From Bordetella petrii (GTDB lineage Bacteria; Pseudomonadota; Gammaproteobacteria; Burkholderiales; Burkholderiaceae_B): DNA of 64,000 bases. The translations under genes were made by a program, and so were the position numbers. Location of the stretch: contig NC_010170.1 of NCBI RefSeq assembly GCF_000067205.1, forward strand, positions 2,170,001 through 2,234,000, in the 5' to 3' direction. Positions within the stretch are counted from its first letter, which is position 1. Every line of letters begins with the position of its first letter. The notes under the pieces were generated by a model. The model did no database searches and was not told the DNA's origin. It saw only the letters and a program-made list of their open reading frames with translations. Positions 7,434 to 15,468 of the stretch are shown in pieces.

Positions 7434-8390
7434 GTGAACCAGGGTGCAGTACACAGGGTTGCCGTCCTGGCGTTTGATGGCGTTGTGCCTTTTGATCTGA
7501 TGATGGCCTGTGAGATGTTCGAGCGCGTGCAACCCGCCCCGGGAAAGAGCCCATACGAGGTGCTTGTATGCGCTCAGTCGCGCCGTGTTCGAACGAAGCA
7601 GTTCGATATGCACATCCACTGGGGCTTGAGCCATGTCGCAAACGCCCAGACGGTCATCATTCCGGGACTCGACGACGTCCTTTCCCCCGTCCCCAACATC
7701 CTGCTGGAAGTCATCCGAGCAGCGGAAAAGAACGGCGCGAGGATCGCATCGCTGTGCAGTGGCGCCTTCATCCTGGCACGCACCGGGTTGCTGGATGGCC
7801 TGCGTGCCACCACACACTGGCGTTGCGCACGACTGCTGGCAGACATCTTCCCCCAGGTCACAATCGATCCCAATGTTCTTTTTGTGGACAACGGCCGCAT
7901 ACTTACCTCGGCAGGTGCTTGCGCCGGAATGGATCTATGCCTACACATGATTCGGCAAGATCATGGAAATGCCATTGCAGCGGACACGGCCCGATGTGCC
8001 GTCATGCCCCTTGGGCGAGAAGGCGGGCAGGCACAGTTCATCGCCTACGATCCACCAGACGAACCTTCCAATCTCAGCCCGTTACTGCAATGGCTCGAGG
8101 AGCGGCTGGATCAGGAATTGACCCTGAAGGACATGGCTGAGCAGGCCGCCATGAGCAGCCGCACGTTGAGTCGACGGTTTCAGGAGCAACTGAACACCAC
8201 CCCTCTCCAGTGGCTCTTAAGGGCACGTGTAAGGCGTGCGCAGACCTTGCTGGAAACGACAAACCTGCCCATTGAGCAGATCGCTGGCGCAACGGGTTTT
8301 GGAACCCCTACCTCGCTGCGGGAACATTTCGGCCGGATCGTGGGAGTCAGCCCAACGGCCTATCGAAGATCCTTTAATCCTGTGCGTTGA
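7434..8390 (+). CDS. GlxA/FtrA family transcriptional regulator (DJ-1/PfpI plus AraC HTH)
   Basis: A 318-residue regulator with two domains. Residues about 8-175 form a DJ-1/PfpI-like sensor domain with SLCSGAFILARTGLLDG around the usual nucleophile-elbow cysteine. Residues about 215-315 are an AraC-type double helix-turn-helix with AEQAAMSSRTLSRRFQEQ and the signature IEQIAGATGFGTPTSLREHF. Such proteins control catabolic or stress genes; the ligand is not predictable. Translation appears to start at the GTG at 7434, just after a purine-rich GGGGGAAG. A perfect 11-bp dyad lies immediately upstream. The divergent DUF3817/CopD-like pair is the natural first target to suspect. Confidence 0.85.
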   Translation: MNQGAVHRVAVLAFDGVVPFDLMMACEMFERVQPAPGKSPYEVLVCAQSRRVRTKQFDMHIHWGLSHVANAQTVIIPGLDDVLSPVPNILLEVIRAAEKNGARIASLCSGAFILARTGLLDGLRATTHWRCARLLADIFPQVTIDPNVLFVDNGRILTSAGACAGMDLCLHMIRQDHGNAIAADTARCAVMPLGREGGQAQFIAYDPPDEPSNLSPLLQWLEERLDQELTLKDMAEQAAMSSRTLSRRFQEQLNTTPLQWLLRARVRRAQTLLETTNLPIEQIAGATGFGTPTSLREHFGRIVGVSPTAYRRSFNPVR

Positions 8391-8528
8391 GCTGGCAGTA
8401 AGACCTATCTGGTAGGCAAGGTGTCACAGCCGGCGCAGCAGCTCGTGCAGGTGGCTTATGAAGCGATGCGAGGAGCCTCGGGTTTTGCACTGGGGCAAGG
8501 CACGATCGACGCCGGCACCGCCAACCGC

Positions 8529-9428
8529 TTACGTCATCATCGCCGGCAATGCCTCGGCGAGCGCATCGACCGCCAGGCGCACTTTGCGCGGCAGTTGAGG
8601 GGTCCGCAGCCACAGCGCGTAGGCGTCGTACAGAAACGCCGGCCGGTCCGGCAACAGTGCAACCAGTGCCCCCATTCGGAGGCGATCGCTGATAAGCCAG
8701 GACGGAAGCCAGGCCAGTCCCATGCCGAGTGTGGCGGCATCGGCAATGGCGTCGAGATCATCCATGCGCACCCGGTTGGCCGGCACGATCTCCTCTGGCG
8801 GATGTCCGTCTTTAGGAAAGAGCCACGGGCTGACTCGGCCAGACCGTCTGTACACGATGGCTTGGTGCTGGCCGAGCGCGGCGACGGTGGCCGGCTGCCC
8901 ATGTGTCTTGAGATACGCGGGTGATGCGCAGACGATCATTCGCTGGCGTGCCACACGACGCGCGATCACGCCCGCCTTGTCGGCCAGGTCGCCGGTACGG
9001 ATGGCGATGTCATAGTCGCCCTCGGCCAAATCGACGAAGCGGTCGTTGAACGAGAGGTCCAACTCCAGCGCCGGGTATTGCTGCGCCAGCCTCAACAGCA
9101 CGGGCGCCACGCAATGCCGGCCAAAGTGCACGGGCATGGTGACGCGCAGCTTTCCGCGCGGCTCGCCGAGTTGGTCGGCCGCAAGCGCATCAGCCGCTTC
9201 CACCTCGGCCAGCACGACCTTGCAGCGCTCGTAGTAGGCCTGCCCGAAGTCGGTCAGGCTCTGGCGTCGCGTGGTGCGGATGAGCAGGCGCGCACCAAGG
9301 CGGGTTTCCAGCGCGCGTACATGTTTGCCAACCATGGGGCCGGACAGGCCGAGCGCATCCGCGGCGGCCGCAAACGAGCCTAGATCGACGGATTTCACGA
9401 AGACGGCCATGCTGGTCAAGCTGTCCAT
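8529..9428 (-). CDS. LysR family transcriptional regulator
   Basis: A 299-residue LysR-type protein. The N-terminal winged helix-turn-helix is at about residues 3-60 (SFAAAADALGLSGPMVGKHV, then LGARLLIRTTRRQSLTD). The C-terminal effector-binding fold covers about residues 90-295, with a GDYDIAIRTGDL segment. It belongs to the CrgA/DsdC-like branch of LysR regulators by its MDSLTSMAVFVKSVD start. It is divergent from the quinone-oxidoreductase-type gene at 9533 with a 104-bp shared region, the standard arrangement for a LysR regulator and its target. The ligand is unknown. Confidence 0.88.
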   Translation of the reverse strand: MDSLTSMAVFVKSVDLGSFAAAADALGLSGPMVGKHVRALETRLGARLLIRTTRRQSLTDFGQAYYERCKVVLAEVEAADALAADQLGEPRGKLRVTMPVHFGRHCVAPVLLRLAQQYPALELDLSFNDRFVDLAEGDYDIAIRTGDLADKAGVIARRVARQRMIVCASPAYLKTHGQPATVAALGQHQAIVYRRSGRVSPWLFPKDGHPPEEIVPANRVRMDDLDAIADAATLGMGLAWLPSWLISDRLRMGALVALLPDRPAFLYDAYALWLRTPQLPRKVRLAVDALAEALPAMMT

Positions 9429-9449
9429 ATTGAAAACTCTTGGTTTCGA

Positions 9450-9477
9450 CTGTTGTCGATTATCGGCTATTTATCGG
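9450..9477. promoter_or_regulatory. direct repeats in the LysR/oxidoreductase divergent promoter
   Basis: TTATCGG occurs at 9460-9466 and again at 9471-9477, exactly 11 bp (one helical turn) apart. Just upstream is a small dyad, TCGAC-TGTT-GTCGA. Repeats phased on one face of the helix between divergent LysR and target genes fit a regulator binding site. No classical T-N11-A box was assigned with confidence. Confidence 0.35.
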
Positions 9478-9532
9478 TCAGATTCGCATTGATACAGTGA
9501 ATTCATTTCAAATGGTTCCGACTGGAGGGGTT

Positions 9533-10522
9533 ATGGCGCGTGTTGTCCGTTTTCATCAGCATGGGGGGCCGGAGGTCCTGCGCATCGAACACGTCGAGGT
9601 TCCACTGCCGGGCCCAGGGCAGGTACGTATCCGCGTCAAGGCGTTGGGGCTCAACCGGGCCGAGGCATTGCTGCGGGCAGGGTCGTATATCGAGCGGCCG
9701 GCGTTTCCTTCCGGGCTCGGGCTGGAGGCGGCGGGGCTTGTTGATGCGGTGGGGGCCGGTGTCACGGCGTTTGCGCCGGGCGACGCTGTGAGCATCGTGC
9801 CGCCGCAGTCGATGGTTCGCTGGCCCACCTATGGCGAGTTGATTACGTTGCCTGCCGAACTTGTCATCAAGCATCCGCCGGCGCTTGGCTGGGAGGCGGC
9901 TGCTGCGGTCTGGATGCCATATCTCACCGCCTATGGCGCGCTGATCGACATTGCCCATCTTGGCCCGGAAGACTTTGTGGCCGTGACGGCGGCGTCCAGC
10001 AGCGTCGGGCTGGCCGCGATCCAGATCGCGAACCGGGTAGGGGCGACACCCATCGCGATCACGCGGACCTCGGCCAAGGCCTGCGCCCTGCGTGCCGCGG
10101 GTGCCGCCCACGTGATCGCGACGGCGGAAGTGGAGCTCGGAGCCCGACTGCTGGACATTACCGGAGGGGCTGGCGTGCGTGTGGTGCTGGATGCGGTCGG
10201 TGGCCCGATTTTCGAGCCGCTCACGACAGCGATGTCGCGCGGCGGCATTCTTATCGAATATGGCGGCCTGAGTGCGGAGCCGACGCCTTTTCCCCTGTTT
10301 TCTGTACTGAGCAAGACCCTGACGCTGCGCGGCTATCTGGTGCACGAGATCACCGGCGACCCGGCGAAGCTCGAAGCCGCCAAGGCATTCATTCTTGACG
10401 GACTGGCTTCGGGGGCTTTTCAGCCGGTAATTGCCAGAACCTTTGAGTTTGACCAGATCGTTGACGCGCACCGCTTTCTTGAGTCAAACGAGCAGTTCGG
10501 CAAGATCGTGGTAACGGTTTGA
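9533..10522 (+). CDS. zinc-independent MDR-family NAD(P)H:quinone oxidoreductase-like protein
   Basis: A 329-residue medium-chain dehydrogenase/reductase. The N-terminal GroES-like domain (about 1-120) has PGPGQVRIRVKALGLNRAE and lacks the catalytic and structural zinc cysteines. The Rossmann domain (about 125-270) has TAASSSVGLAAIQIANRVGA where the nucleotide-binding glycine motif sits, and a VVLDAVGGPIFE segment. This is the quinone reductase (Qor) type. The ATG at 9533 has a good GGAGGGG site; upstream in-frame codons run through the promoter. It is divergent from the LysR gene at 8529-9428, its likely regulator. Substrate unknown. Confidence 0.85.
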   Translation: MARVVRFHQHGGPEVLRIEHVEVPLPGPGQVRIRVKALGLNRAEALLRAGSYIERPAFPSGLGLEAAGLVDAVGAGVTAFAPGDAVSIVPPQSMVRWPTYGELITLPAELVIKHPPALGWEAAAAVWMPYLTAYGALIDIAHLGPEDFVAVTAASSSVGLAAIQIANRVGATPIAITRTSAKACALRAAGAAHVIATAEVELGARLLDITGGAGVRVVLDAVGGPIFEPLTTAMSRGGILIEYGGLSAEPTPFPLFSVLSKTLTLRGYLVHEITGDPAKLEAAKAFILDGLASGAFQPVIARTFEFDQIVDAHRFLESNEQFGKIVVTV

Positions 10523-10643
10523 TCGCTCGCGCATGTTCAAGGGCGTGCAATGCGCCGCCCGTGCAAAAAAAACTTGACCGGGGCGCCGTGGGATATTGCT
10601 CGACAACGATGGCCATCTACCGGTTAGCCAGGCCCGGCCTGAA

Positions 10644-11546
10644 CTACAGCGTGGTTGCCAATTCCATGACGACCTCGCGCACCCACCGCTGCCCGCTGTG
10701 GCCATGGTTGCGCTCATGCCACAACATGCTCACGCCGAAACCCGGAACAGGGAAGGGGCATTCGACGACTCTGAGCGTCTTGCGGCGGTCGCGCACCAGC
10801 CGCTCCGGCACCAGGGCAACCAAGTTCGAATGGGCGACGATCTCTGGTACGGCCAGAAACGACGCCGCGGAAAGCACCACGTTACGGCGGTAGCCCAGTG
10901 TGGCCAGCCCGTCGTCCACTGGGGTTGTGAAATCGCCGCCATGTAGCGAGACGATGACATGATCCAGTTGCGCAAACTGCTCGACCGAAAGCCGGTTGCG
11001 CAATCCGGGGTGCCGCTGCCTGCCGATCAGCACATAGCGCTCATCGAACAGATGCCGGCTGCGCAGGCTGCCGGGGCCCTGTTCAGGCGTCATCAGCGCC
11101 AGATCCACTTGGCCGCTGCTCATCTGCGCCTGCAGCAGGGACGGGTCGAGATGGCGCAAGGCGATTCGTACGCCAGGCGCCCGTTTTCGCAGCGCAACCG
11201 CCAGAGGCTGGACCACGGCCGCCTGGAGATAATCGGTACAGGCGATGGCAACGGTGAGACTGGCCGTTGGCGCATCGAAGTGGCGATGTTCCGCCAATGT
11301 GGCGCGCACCTGATCCAAGGCGAGGCGTAGCGGCTCCAGCAGTTCCAGCGCCTTGGCCGTGGGTGACATGCCCCGCTGCGTTGGTATCAGCAAAGGATCG
11401 TCGAACAGGGTGCGCAGGCGACTCAACTGGGTGCTGACCGCGGGTTGGCTGAGGTGCAGGCGCTCGGCCGCGCGCGTCACGTTCTGTTCCGCCAGCAGGG
11501 CCTCCAGCGTGACCAGCAAATTAAGATCCAGCTTCTTGGTATCCAT
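10644..11546 (-). CDS. LysR family transcriptional regulator (NodD-like branch)
   Basis: A 300-residue LysR regulator with the DLNLLVTLEALLAEQNVTRAAE opening typical of the NodD/NahR/LinR branch. The HTH LHLSQPAVSTQLSRLRTLFDDPLL is at about residues 30-55, and the effector domain follows (VDLALMTPEQGP, then FDERYVLIGRQRHP). It is divergent from the flavodoxin-like quinone reductase at 11626, separated by 79 bp. That mirrors the LysR/oxidoreductase pair just upstream and suggests quinone or aromatic-compound sensing. A GAAATT dyad lies in the shared promoter. Confidence 0.88.
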   Translation of the reverse strand: MDTKKLDLNLLVTLEALLAEQNVTRAAERLHLSQPAVSTQLSRLRTLFDDPLLIPTQRGMSPTAKALELLEPLRLALDQVRATLAEHRHFDAPTASLTVAIACTDYLQAAVVQPLAVALRKRAPGVRIALRHLDPSLLQAQMSSGQVDLALMTPEQGPGSLRSRHLFDERYVLIGRQRHPGLRNRLSVEQFAQLDHVIVSLHGGDFTTPVDDGLATLGYRRNVVLSAASFLAVPEIVAHSNLVALVPERLVRDRRKTLRVVECPFPVPGFGVSMLWHERNHGHSGQRWVREVVMELATTL

Positions 11547-11562
11547 AAAATGGATAATAGAG

Positions 11563-11580
11563 GAAATTTATTTGAATTTC
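11563..11580. promoter_or_regulatory. dyad in the LysR/quinone reductase divergent promoter
   Basis: GAAATT (11563-11568) and AATTTC (11575-11580) form a perfect 6-bp dyad with a 6-bp spacer, in the AT-rich 79-bp gap between the divergent genes. It is placed where a LysR-type operator would be expected. Confidence 0.35.
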
Positions 11581-11625
11581 ACAAATACATAACGACGCGC
11601 CAAACTGCCAGTCATCTCAACTCAG

Positions 11626-12315
11626 ATGCCTGTGAAAGCCAAGCCCATGCAGTCAGCCAGCAAAAAGAAAGTGCTTATCGTCCATGCTCACCCGGAACGA
11701 ACATCCGTGACGAGCCAACTCGCCGAGATTGCTTGCGCGGTGCTCCGATCCCAGGGGCACGAGGTCATGCAGTCCGACCTGTACGGCATGGGGTGGAAAG
11801 CGGTGTTCGATGCGAACGATTTCCCTACGCGGGTCAAGCATGATCGCCTGTCGTTCATCGATGAGTCGGGACACGCGTTTGCCAATGGTTGCCAGACGCC
11901 CGACGTCGAGGAAGAGCAACGCAAGATTCTGGCGGCCGACGCGGTGATTTTGCTTTTCCCGCTGTGGTGGTTCAGCATGCCAGCCATCATGAAGGGCTGG
12001 GTGGACAGGGTATGGGCCTTTGGCCTGGCCTATGGCTACCAGGGGGCCGGCAACGCGTATCGCTATGGCGACGGTGGCTTTGCGGGAAAGCGGGCGCTGC
12101 TGGCGGTTTCTGTTGGCGGGCCAGAGCGGGACTACTCGCCCAGGGGCATCAATGGGCCGCTGGAGCAACTGCTGTTTCCCATTACGCATGGCACGCTGTT
12201 CTTCCCCGGCATGCAGGTGCTGCCTACCTTCGCGGTGTATGGGGCAGGCGGGATCGACGCCAAAGGCATGGCTGAAGCCGGTGCGGCCTGGGGGGCCCGG
12301 GTGGAACGGCTGTGA
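11626..12315 (+). pseudogene. flavodoxin-fold NAD(P)H:quinone reductase, 3' end cut off by IS
   Basis: A 229-residue frame of the NQO1/MdaB-like flavodoxin-fold family. KKKVLIVHAHPERTSVTSQLAE is the FMN phosphate-binding start (about residues 13-34). AVILLFPLWWFSMPAIMKGWVDRV is the family signature, and VSVGGPERDYSP follows. These cytosolic flavoproteins perform two-electron reduction of quinones. The last codon before the stop is at 12310-12312, and the TGA itself (12313-12315) is the first three bases of the adjacent IS3-family element. Family members usually run some tens of residues further, so the C-terminus has probably been lost. The protein may be made in truncated form; activity is uncertain. 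Confidence 0.8.
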
Positions 12316-12353
12316 CGTTGCCCGCGAATTTCGGATCCCTTAACTGAGCGAGA

Positions 12354-13244
12354 TTATGCCACCCGTTGGTTCTGGGCGGCGTACCAGTCCCGCTCGAATT
12401 GCATCGGGCTGACGTAGCCCAACGTCGAGTGCAAGCGCGAATGATTGTAGAAGCTCAACCAGTCGATTACCTCGTCCATCGCTTCGCGACGCGTTGCAAA
12501 GCGCTGGCCGAGGATGCGTGCACGCTTGAGCGATCCCCACAGGCTCTCGGTCGGTGCGTTGTCCCAGCAATTGCCTCGACGGCTCATCGAACTGCGCATG
12601 CCGTAGCCCTTGAGCAGGTCCTGGAAGTCATGACTGCAATACTGGCTGCCACGGTCACTGTGGAGGATCAGGCCCGCTTGCGGACGGCGGCGAAACCACG
12701 CCATACGCAGCGCATCAGACACCAGCTCCGTGCGCATGTGCGGCTGCATCGACCAGCCCACCACCTGACGGCTGAACAGGTCGAGAATGACGGTCAGAAA
12801 CAGCCAACCCTCGTCCGTCCAGATGTACGTGATGTCCGTAGTCCAGACCTGGTCGGGACGCGCGGGAGAGAAGTCTCGTTGCAGCAGGTCCGGTGCGACC
12901 GGCAGGCTGTGTTTGCTGTCGGTCGTGACCTTGAACCGGCGTTTGGTCTTCGCCTTGATGCCGTGCAGCTTCATGAGCCGCTGGACACGATCCTTGCTGA
13001 CGCGAATGCCCTGGACCAGCAGTTGCTTCCACACGCGCGGCCAGCCGTACTCGCCTTTGGATTCAGCGTGCACGGCCTTGATGTGCACCAGCAGAGCGTC
13101 GTTGCTGATGCGTCGGCGCGGTCGGTCAGTATCGACATCCCGCACCTTGCGCGCGTGGTAACCGCTGGGGCTGACACCCAGCACCTGGCAGCTCAGGGAC
13201 ACCGGCCATTGTCGGCTGTGAAGCTCGATCCAGGCGTACTTCAT
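12354..13244 (-). CDS. IS3-family transposase OrfB (DDE catalytic part), copy 1
   Basis: A 296-residue retroviral-integrase-type catalytic domain that cuts and joins the IS ends. The acidic triad is visible as D137 (VWTTDITYIWT), D197 (LILHSDRGSQY) and E233 (WDNAPTESLWG), the standard D-D(35)E spacing. An HTH_21-like region precedes it (about residues 45-100). The ATG overlaps the orfA stop (ATGA), and the frame is open upstream across a GGGAAAAG tract in orfA. A -1 frameshift there would give the OrfAB fusion that is the active transposase in IS3 elements. The frame is intact and identical in all three copies. Confidence 0.95.
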   Translation of the reverse strand: MKYAWIELHSRQWPVSLSCQVLGVSPSGYHARKVRDVDTDRPRRRISNDALLVHIKAVHAESKGEYGWPRVWKQLLVQGIRVSKDRVQRLMKLHGIKAKTKRRFKVTTDSKHSLPVAPDLLQRDFSPARPDQVWTTDITYIWTDEGWLFLTVILDLFSRQVVGWSMQPHMRTELVSDALRMAWFRRRPQAGLILHSDRGSQYCSHDFQDLLKGYGMRSSMSRRGNCWDNAPTESLWGSLKRARILGQRFATRREAMDEVIDWLSFYNHSRLHSTLGYVSPMQFERDWYAAQNQRVA

Positions 13245-13528
13245 GCCGACACCTTCGCAAAGTACGCCGTGGCTTTTCCCAATATGTCGCGCTCCATCTT
13301 CACGCGTGCCAACTCCGCGCGCAGCCGGGCAATCTCCATCTGTTCTGGAGAAACCTGTTTGCCTGCGCCGTTCAGCTTCCCAGCGGCATCGGCCTTCACC
13401 CAGTTGTGCAGCGTCTTCGGGCTGATGCCCAGTATCTTCGCCACCGCCGCCATGCTCTGGCCGCCGCGGACCATGCGCACGGCTTCCAGCATGAATTCCT
13501 GCGTATATCGAGCTCTCGGATTACCCAT
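13241..13528 (-). CDS. IS3-family OrfA, copy 1
   Basis: A 95-residue DNA-binding protein that recognises IS ends and regulates transposition. The N-terminal helix-turn-helix (about 8-45: MLEAVRMVRGGQSMAAVAKI, then LGISPKTLHNWV) is of the transposase_8 type. A leucine-zipper-like helix follows (EQMEIARLRAELARVKMERDIL is split here by the reading, about residues 60-85). The GGAAAAG run at its 3' part is the likely -1 slippage site into orfB. A good GGAGGGAGG site precedes the ATG. Confidence 0.93.
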   Translation of the reverse strand: MGNPRARYTQEFMLEAVRMVRGGQSMAAVAKILGISPKTLHNWVKADAAGKLNGAGKQVSPEQMEIARLRAELARVKMERDILGKATAYFAKVSA

Positions 13529-13728
13529 CTTTCCTCCCTCCTTGCGTGAGTTTTACACACTCAGCAAGGGATCCATTTTTTGCGGGCAAGCTCAGGCTTT
13601 GCCATGTGTCGGTCCGGCAGACAAGAATATCTGGGAGTGTAGGATCGCCGTGGGACGATGAATCGCGCAGTAAGCCCGAAAAACAGGTCGTTTTTTAGGA
13701 GATGGACAAGAATCGATGCCCTGCAAAG

Positions 13729-13759
13729 AAAAAAACCCCGGCAAGAAGATATGCCGGGG
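13729..13759 (-). terminator. fliC rho-independent terminator
   Basis: On the minus strand CCCCGGC (13759-13753) pairs with GCCGGGG (13742-13736) around a 10-base loop, followed by a run of seven T. It lies 50 bp after the fliC stop. This and the native leader show that the right flank of IS copy 1 is normal fliC downstream DNA; 13595-13728 contains no gene I can support. Confidence 0.9.
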
Positions 13760-13808
13760 AGATGCGCTCAGCGGGCCAGGCATTGCTGCCTGGCGTCCGG
13801 GAGGGCGA

Positions 13809-15314
13809 TTAGCGCAGCAGCGAGAGAACCGTCTGCGGCACTTGGTTGGCTTGCGCCAGAACCGAGGTGCCAGCCTGTTGCAGGATCTGGGCCTTGGTCA
13901 TGTTCGACACTTCGGTGGCGTAGTCGGCATCTTCGATACGCGAACGAGCGGCAGACAGGTTATTCACCGTGTTGTTCAGGTTCGTGATGGTCGACTCGAA
14001 GCGGTTCTGGATCGCGCCCAGGTCGCTTCGCAGCGAATCGACGGCGCTCAGGGCGTTGTCGATGGCGTTCAGCGGATCGACGACGATTTCATCATCGGCG
14101 GTGGCGGTAACCACGCCCGTGTCGAGATCAACCGTGGCTTCGTAGTAGGAGGTCTTGTCGCCGGAAACGTTCTTGACGTAATAGGCGCCGGTTTCGCTAT
14201 CGCGCACCAGGGAGTTGGTGCCCGAGAACGTCGAGTTCACCGTGCTCAGGTCGACCGCAACGCCAGGATCGGCGGCAGCGGTCAACACAGCCTGGGCAGT
14301 TACGGCGGTGCCGGCAGCCAGGGTGCTCGTGGCGCTGCCCAGGTTGACACTGACTTCGCCGGTGTCAAGGTCGATCTCGGCGTCGTAGTACGTGCCGCCA
14401 GCTTTCACGTAGTATGCGGTCGTCGTGCCCGTGTTGTCCATATACACGGTGCTGACGCTCGGGGCGGCCGGCTCAACCAAAGTCGCGGCTTCGGCGTCCG
14501 CCAGAGTCACCACGCCGTCCGCGGTGTCGAATTCGGTCGCGTCCGCGTTGATGTTGCTCGCGGCAATGCCGGCCGTGATGGCGCCAACGGTGACAGTGCC
14601 GGTATCGGCATTGAACGTGGCCTCGTAGTAGTCGGTGCCGTCCGTCGCGTACAGCTGGTTGTCGGTGCCCACCGCCAGAGTGAACGTGCTGCCGCCTTCG
14701 ACGGCAAACGAGAAGTCAGTCCATTCGGCCGGAGCGCTGGCGGCGATGGTCGTGACGTTGGCGAAGTTTTTGCTGGTCAGCTGGCTGCCGACATCGAGCT
14801 TGTCCAGGCCGAGGGTGGTGGCATTGACTTGCTTCAGATCGATGGTGATCGTTTCGTTATCGTTCGCGCCAACCTGGATGGTCAGGCTCTGGTCGTTGGC
14901 GAGGACTTTCACGCCGTTGAACTGAGTCTGCTCCGACACGCGGGTGATTTCACCCAGGCGTTGCGTGATTTCATTCTGGATCGATTCCAGGTCCGACGGC
15001 GAATTGGTGCCGCTGGAAGCCTGAACCGTCAGTTCACGGATACGCTGCAGGTTGTTATTGATTTCGTTCAGCGCGCCTTCGGTCGTTTGAGCGATCGAGA
15101 TGCCGTCGTTGGCGTTGCGAGCAGCCTGGGTCAGGCCGCGCACGTTGGCGGTGAAGCGGTTGGCAATCGCCTGGCCGGCGGCGTCGTCCTTGGCGCTGTT
15201 GATGCGCAGGCCGGAGGACAGACGCTCGATGGCGGAACCCAGAGCGGATTGGGACTTGTTGAGGTTGTTTTGTGCAACCAGCGACAAGTAGTTGGTGTTG
15301 ATAACAGCAGCCAT
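13809..15314 (-). CDS. fliC: flagellin
   Basis: The 501-residue filament subunit. The conserved D0/D1 N-terminus (AAVINTNYLSLVAQNNL..., about 1-170) and C-terminus (about 410-501, ending NQVPQTVLSLLR) match flagellins. The middle is the surface-exposed variable region. In it a motif of the form YYxAxxxxDTGxVxV occurs three times, at about residues 229-243, 309-323 and 390-404. The start at 15314 gives the canonical MAAVINTN; an in-frame upstream codon is not needed. A sigma-28-like promoter lies 85 bp upstream and a strong terminator follows. The protein would be exported by the type III apparatus, whose FlhA gene is interrupted in this window. Confidence 0.96.
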   Translation of the reverse strand: MAAVINTNYLSLVAQNNLNKSQSALGSAIERLSSGLRINSAKDDAAGQAIANRFTANVRGLTQAARNANDGISIAQTTEGALNEINNNLQRIRELTVQASSGTNSPSDLESIQNEITQRLGEITRVSEQTQFNGVKVLANDQSLTIQVGANDNETITIDLKQVNATTLGLDKLDVGSQLTSKNFANVTTIAASAPAEWTDFSFAVEGGSTFTLAVGTDNQLYATDGTDYYEATFNADTGTVTVGAITAGIAASNINADATEFDTADGVVTLADAEAATLVEPAAPSVSTVYMDNTGTTTAYYVKAGGTYYDAEIDLDTGEVSVNLGSATSTLAAGTAVTAQAVLTAAADPGVAVDLSTVNSTFSGTNSLVRDSETGAYYVKNVSGDKTSYYEATVDLDTGVVTATADDEIVVDPLNAIDNALSAVDSLRSDLGAIQNRFESTITNLNNTVNNLSAARSRIEDADYATEVSNMTKAQILQQAGTSVLAQANQVPQTVLSLLR

Positions 15315-15398
15315 GGATAGCTCCCAAGAGAGAAAGGCTTCTTCAAACTGGGCAGCCAGGCCGCCCACTTCGCGGGACCTGATGCCCCGCTGTCCTGG

Positions 15399-15425
15399 GT
15401 AACGGCGCGACCATCGTTAACTTAA
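15399..15425 (-). promoter_or_regulatory. sigma-28 (FliA) promoter of fliC
   Basis: Read on the minus strand: TTAAGTTA (15425-15418), 11 bp, GCCGTTAC (15406-15399). This matches the TAAAGTTT-N11-GCCGATAA consensus at most positions with exact spacing, and gives a leader of about 80 bases to the fliC ATG. Confidence 0.8.
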
Positions 15426-15468
15426 GTGCACTTGTTGCCGGATTTGGCCGCATGTGGGCGCGAAGTTG

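Larger units (their letters stand above)
12313..13594 (-). mobile_element. IS3-family insertion sequence, copy 1 (no target duplication)
   Basis: A 1,282-bp element with TGA...TCA ends. The terminal inverted repeats are about 29 bp: TGACGTTGCCCGCGAATTTC... at one end and TGAGCTTGCCCGCAAAAAAT... (reverse strand) at the other, both continuing to GGATCCCTT. It contains orfA and orfB in overlapping frames. The ends were fixed by comparing the three copies in the window. Flanks are CTG on the left and GGC on the right, so there is no 3-bp duplication here although the other two copies have one. This copy is therefore probably a recombination junction. Confidence 0.95.

Noticed and set aside
8391..8528. 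Possible short gene between the GlxA-type regulator and the first LysR gene
   Set aside because: Short frames exist on both strands but none has a ribosome binding site or recognisable sequence; I see nothing supportable in these 138 bp.
12309..13598. Search for a 3- or 4-bp target duplication at IS copy 1
   Set aside because: Left flank GCTG and right flank GGCT do not match at 3 or 4 bp, so no duplication is claimed.
13595..13728. Possible remnant gene between IS copy 1 and the fliC terminator
   Set aside because: Frames are short, lack start signals and resemble no family; treated as intergenic.
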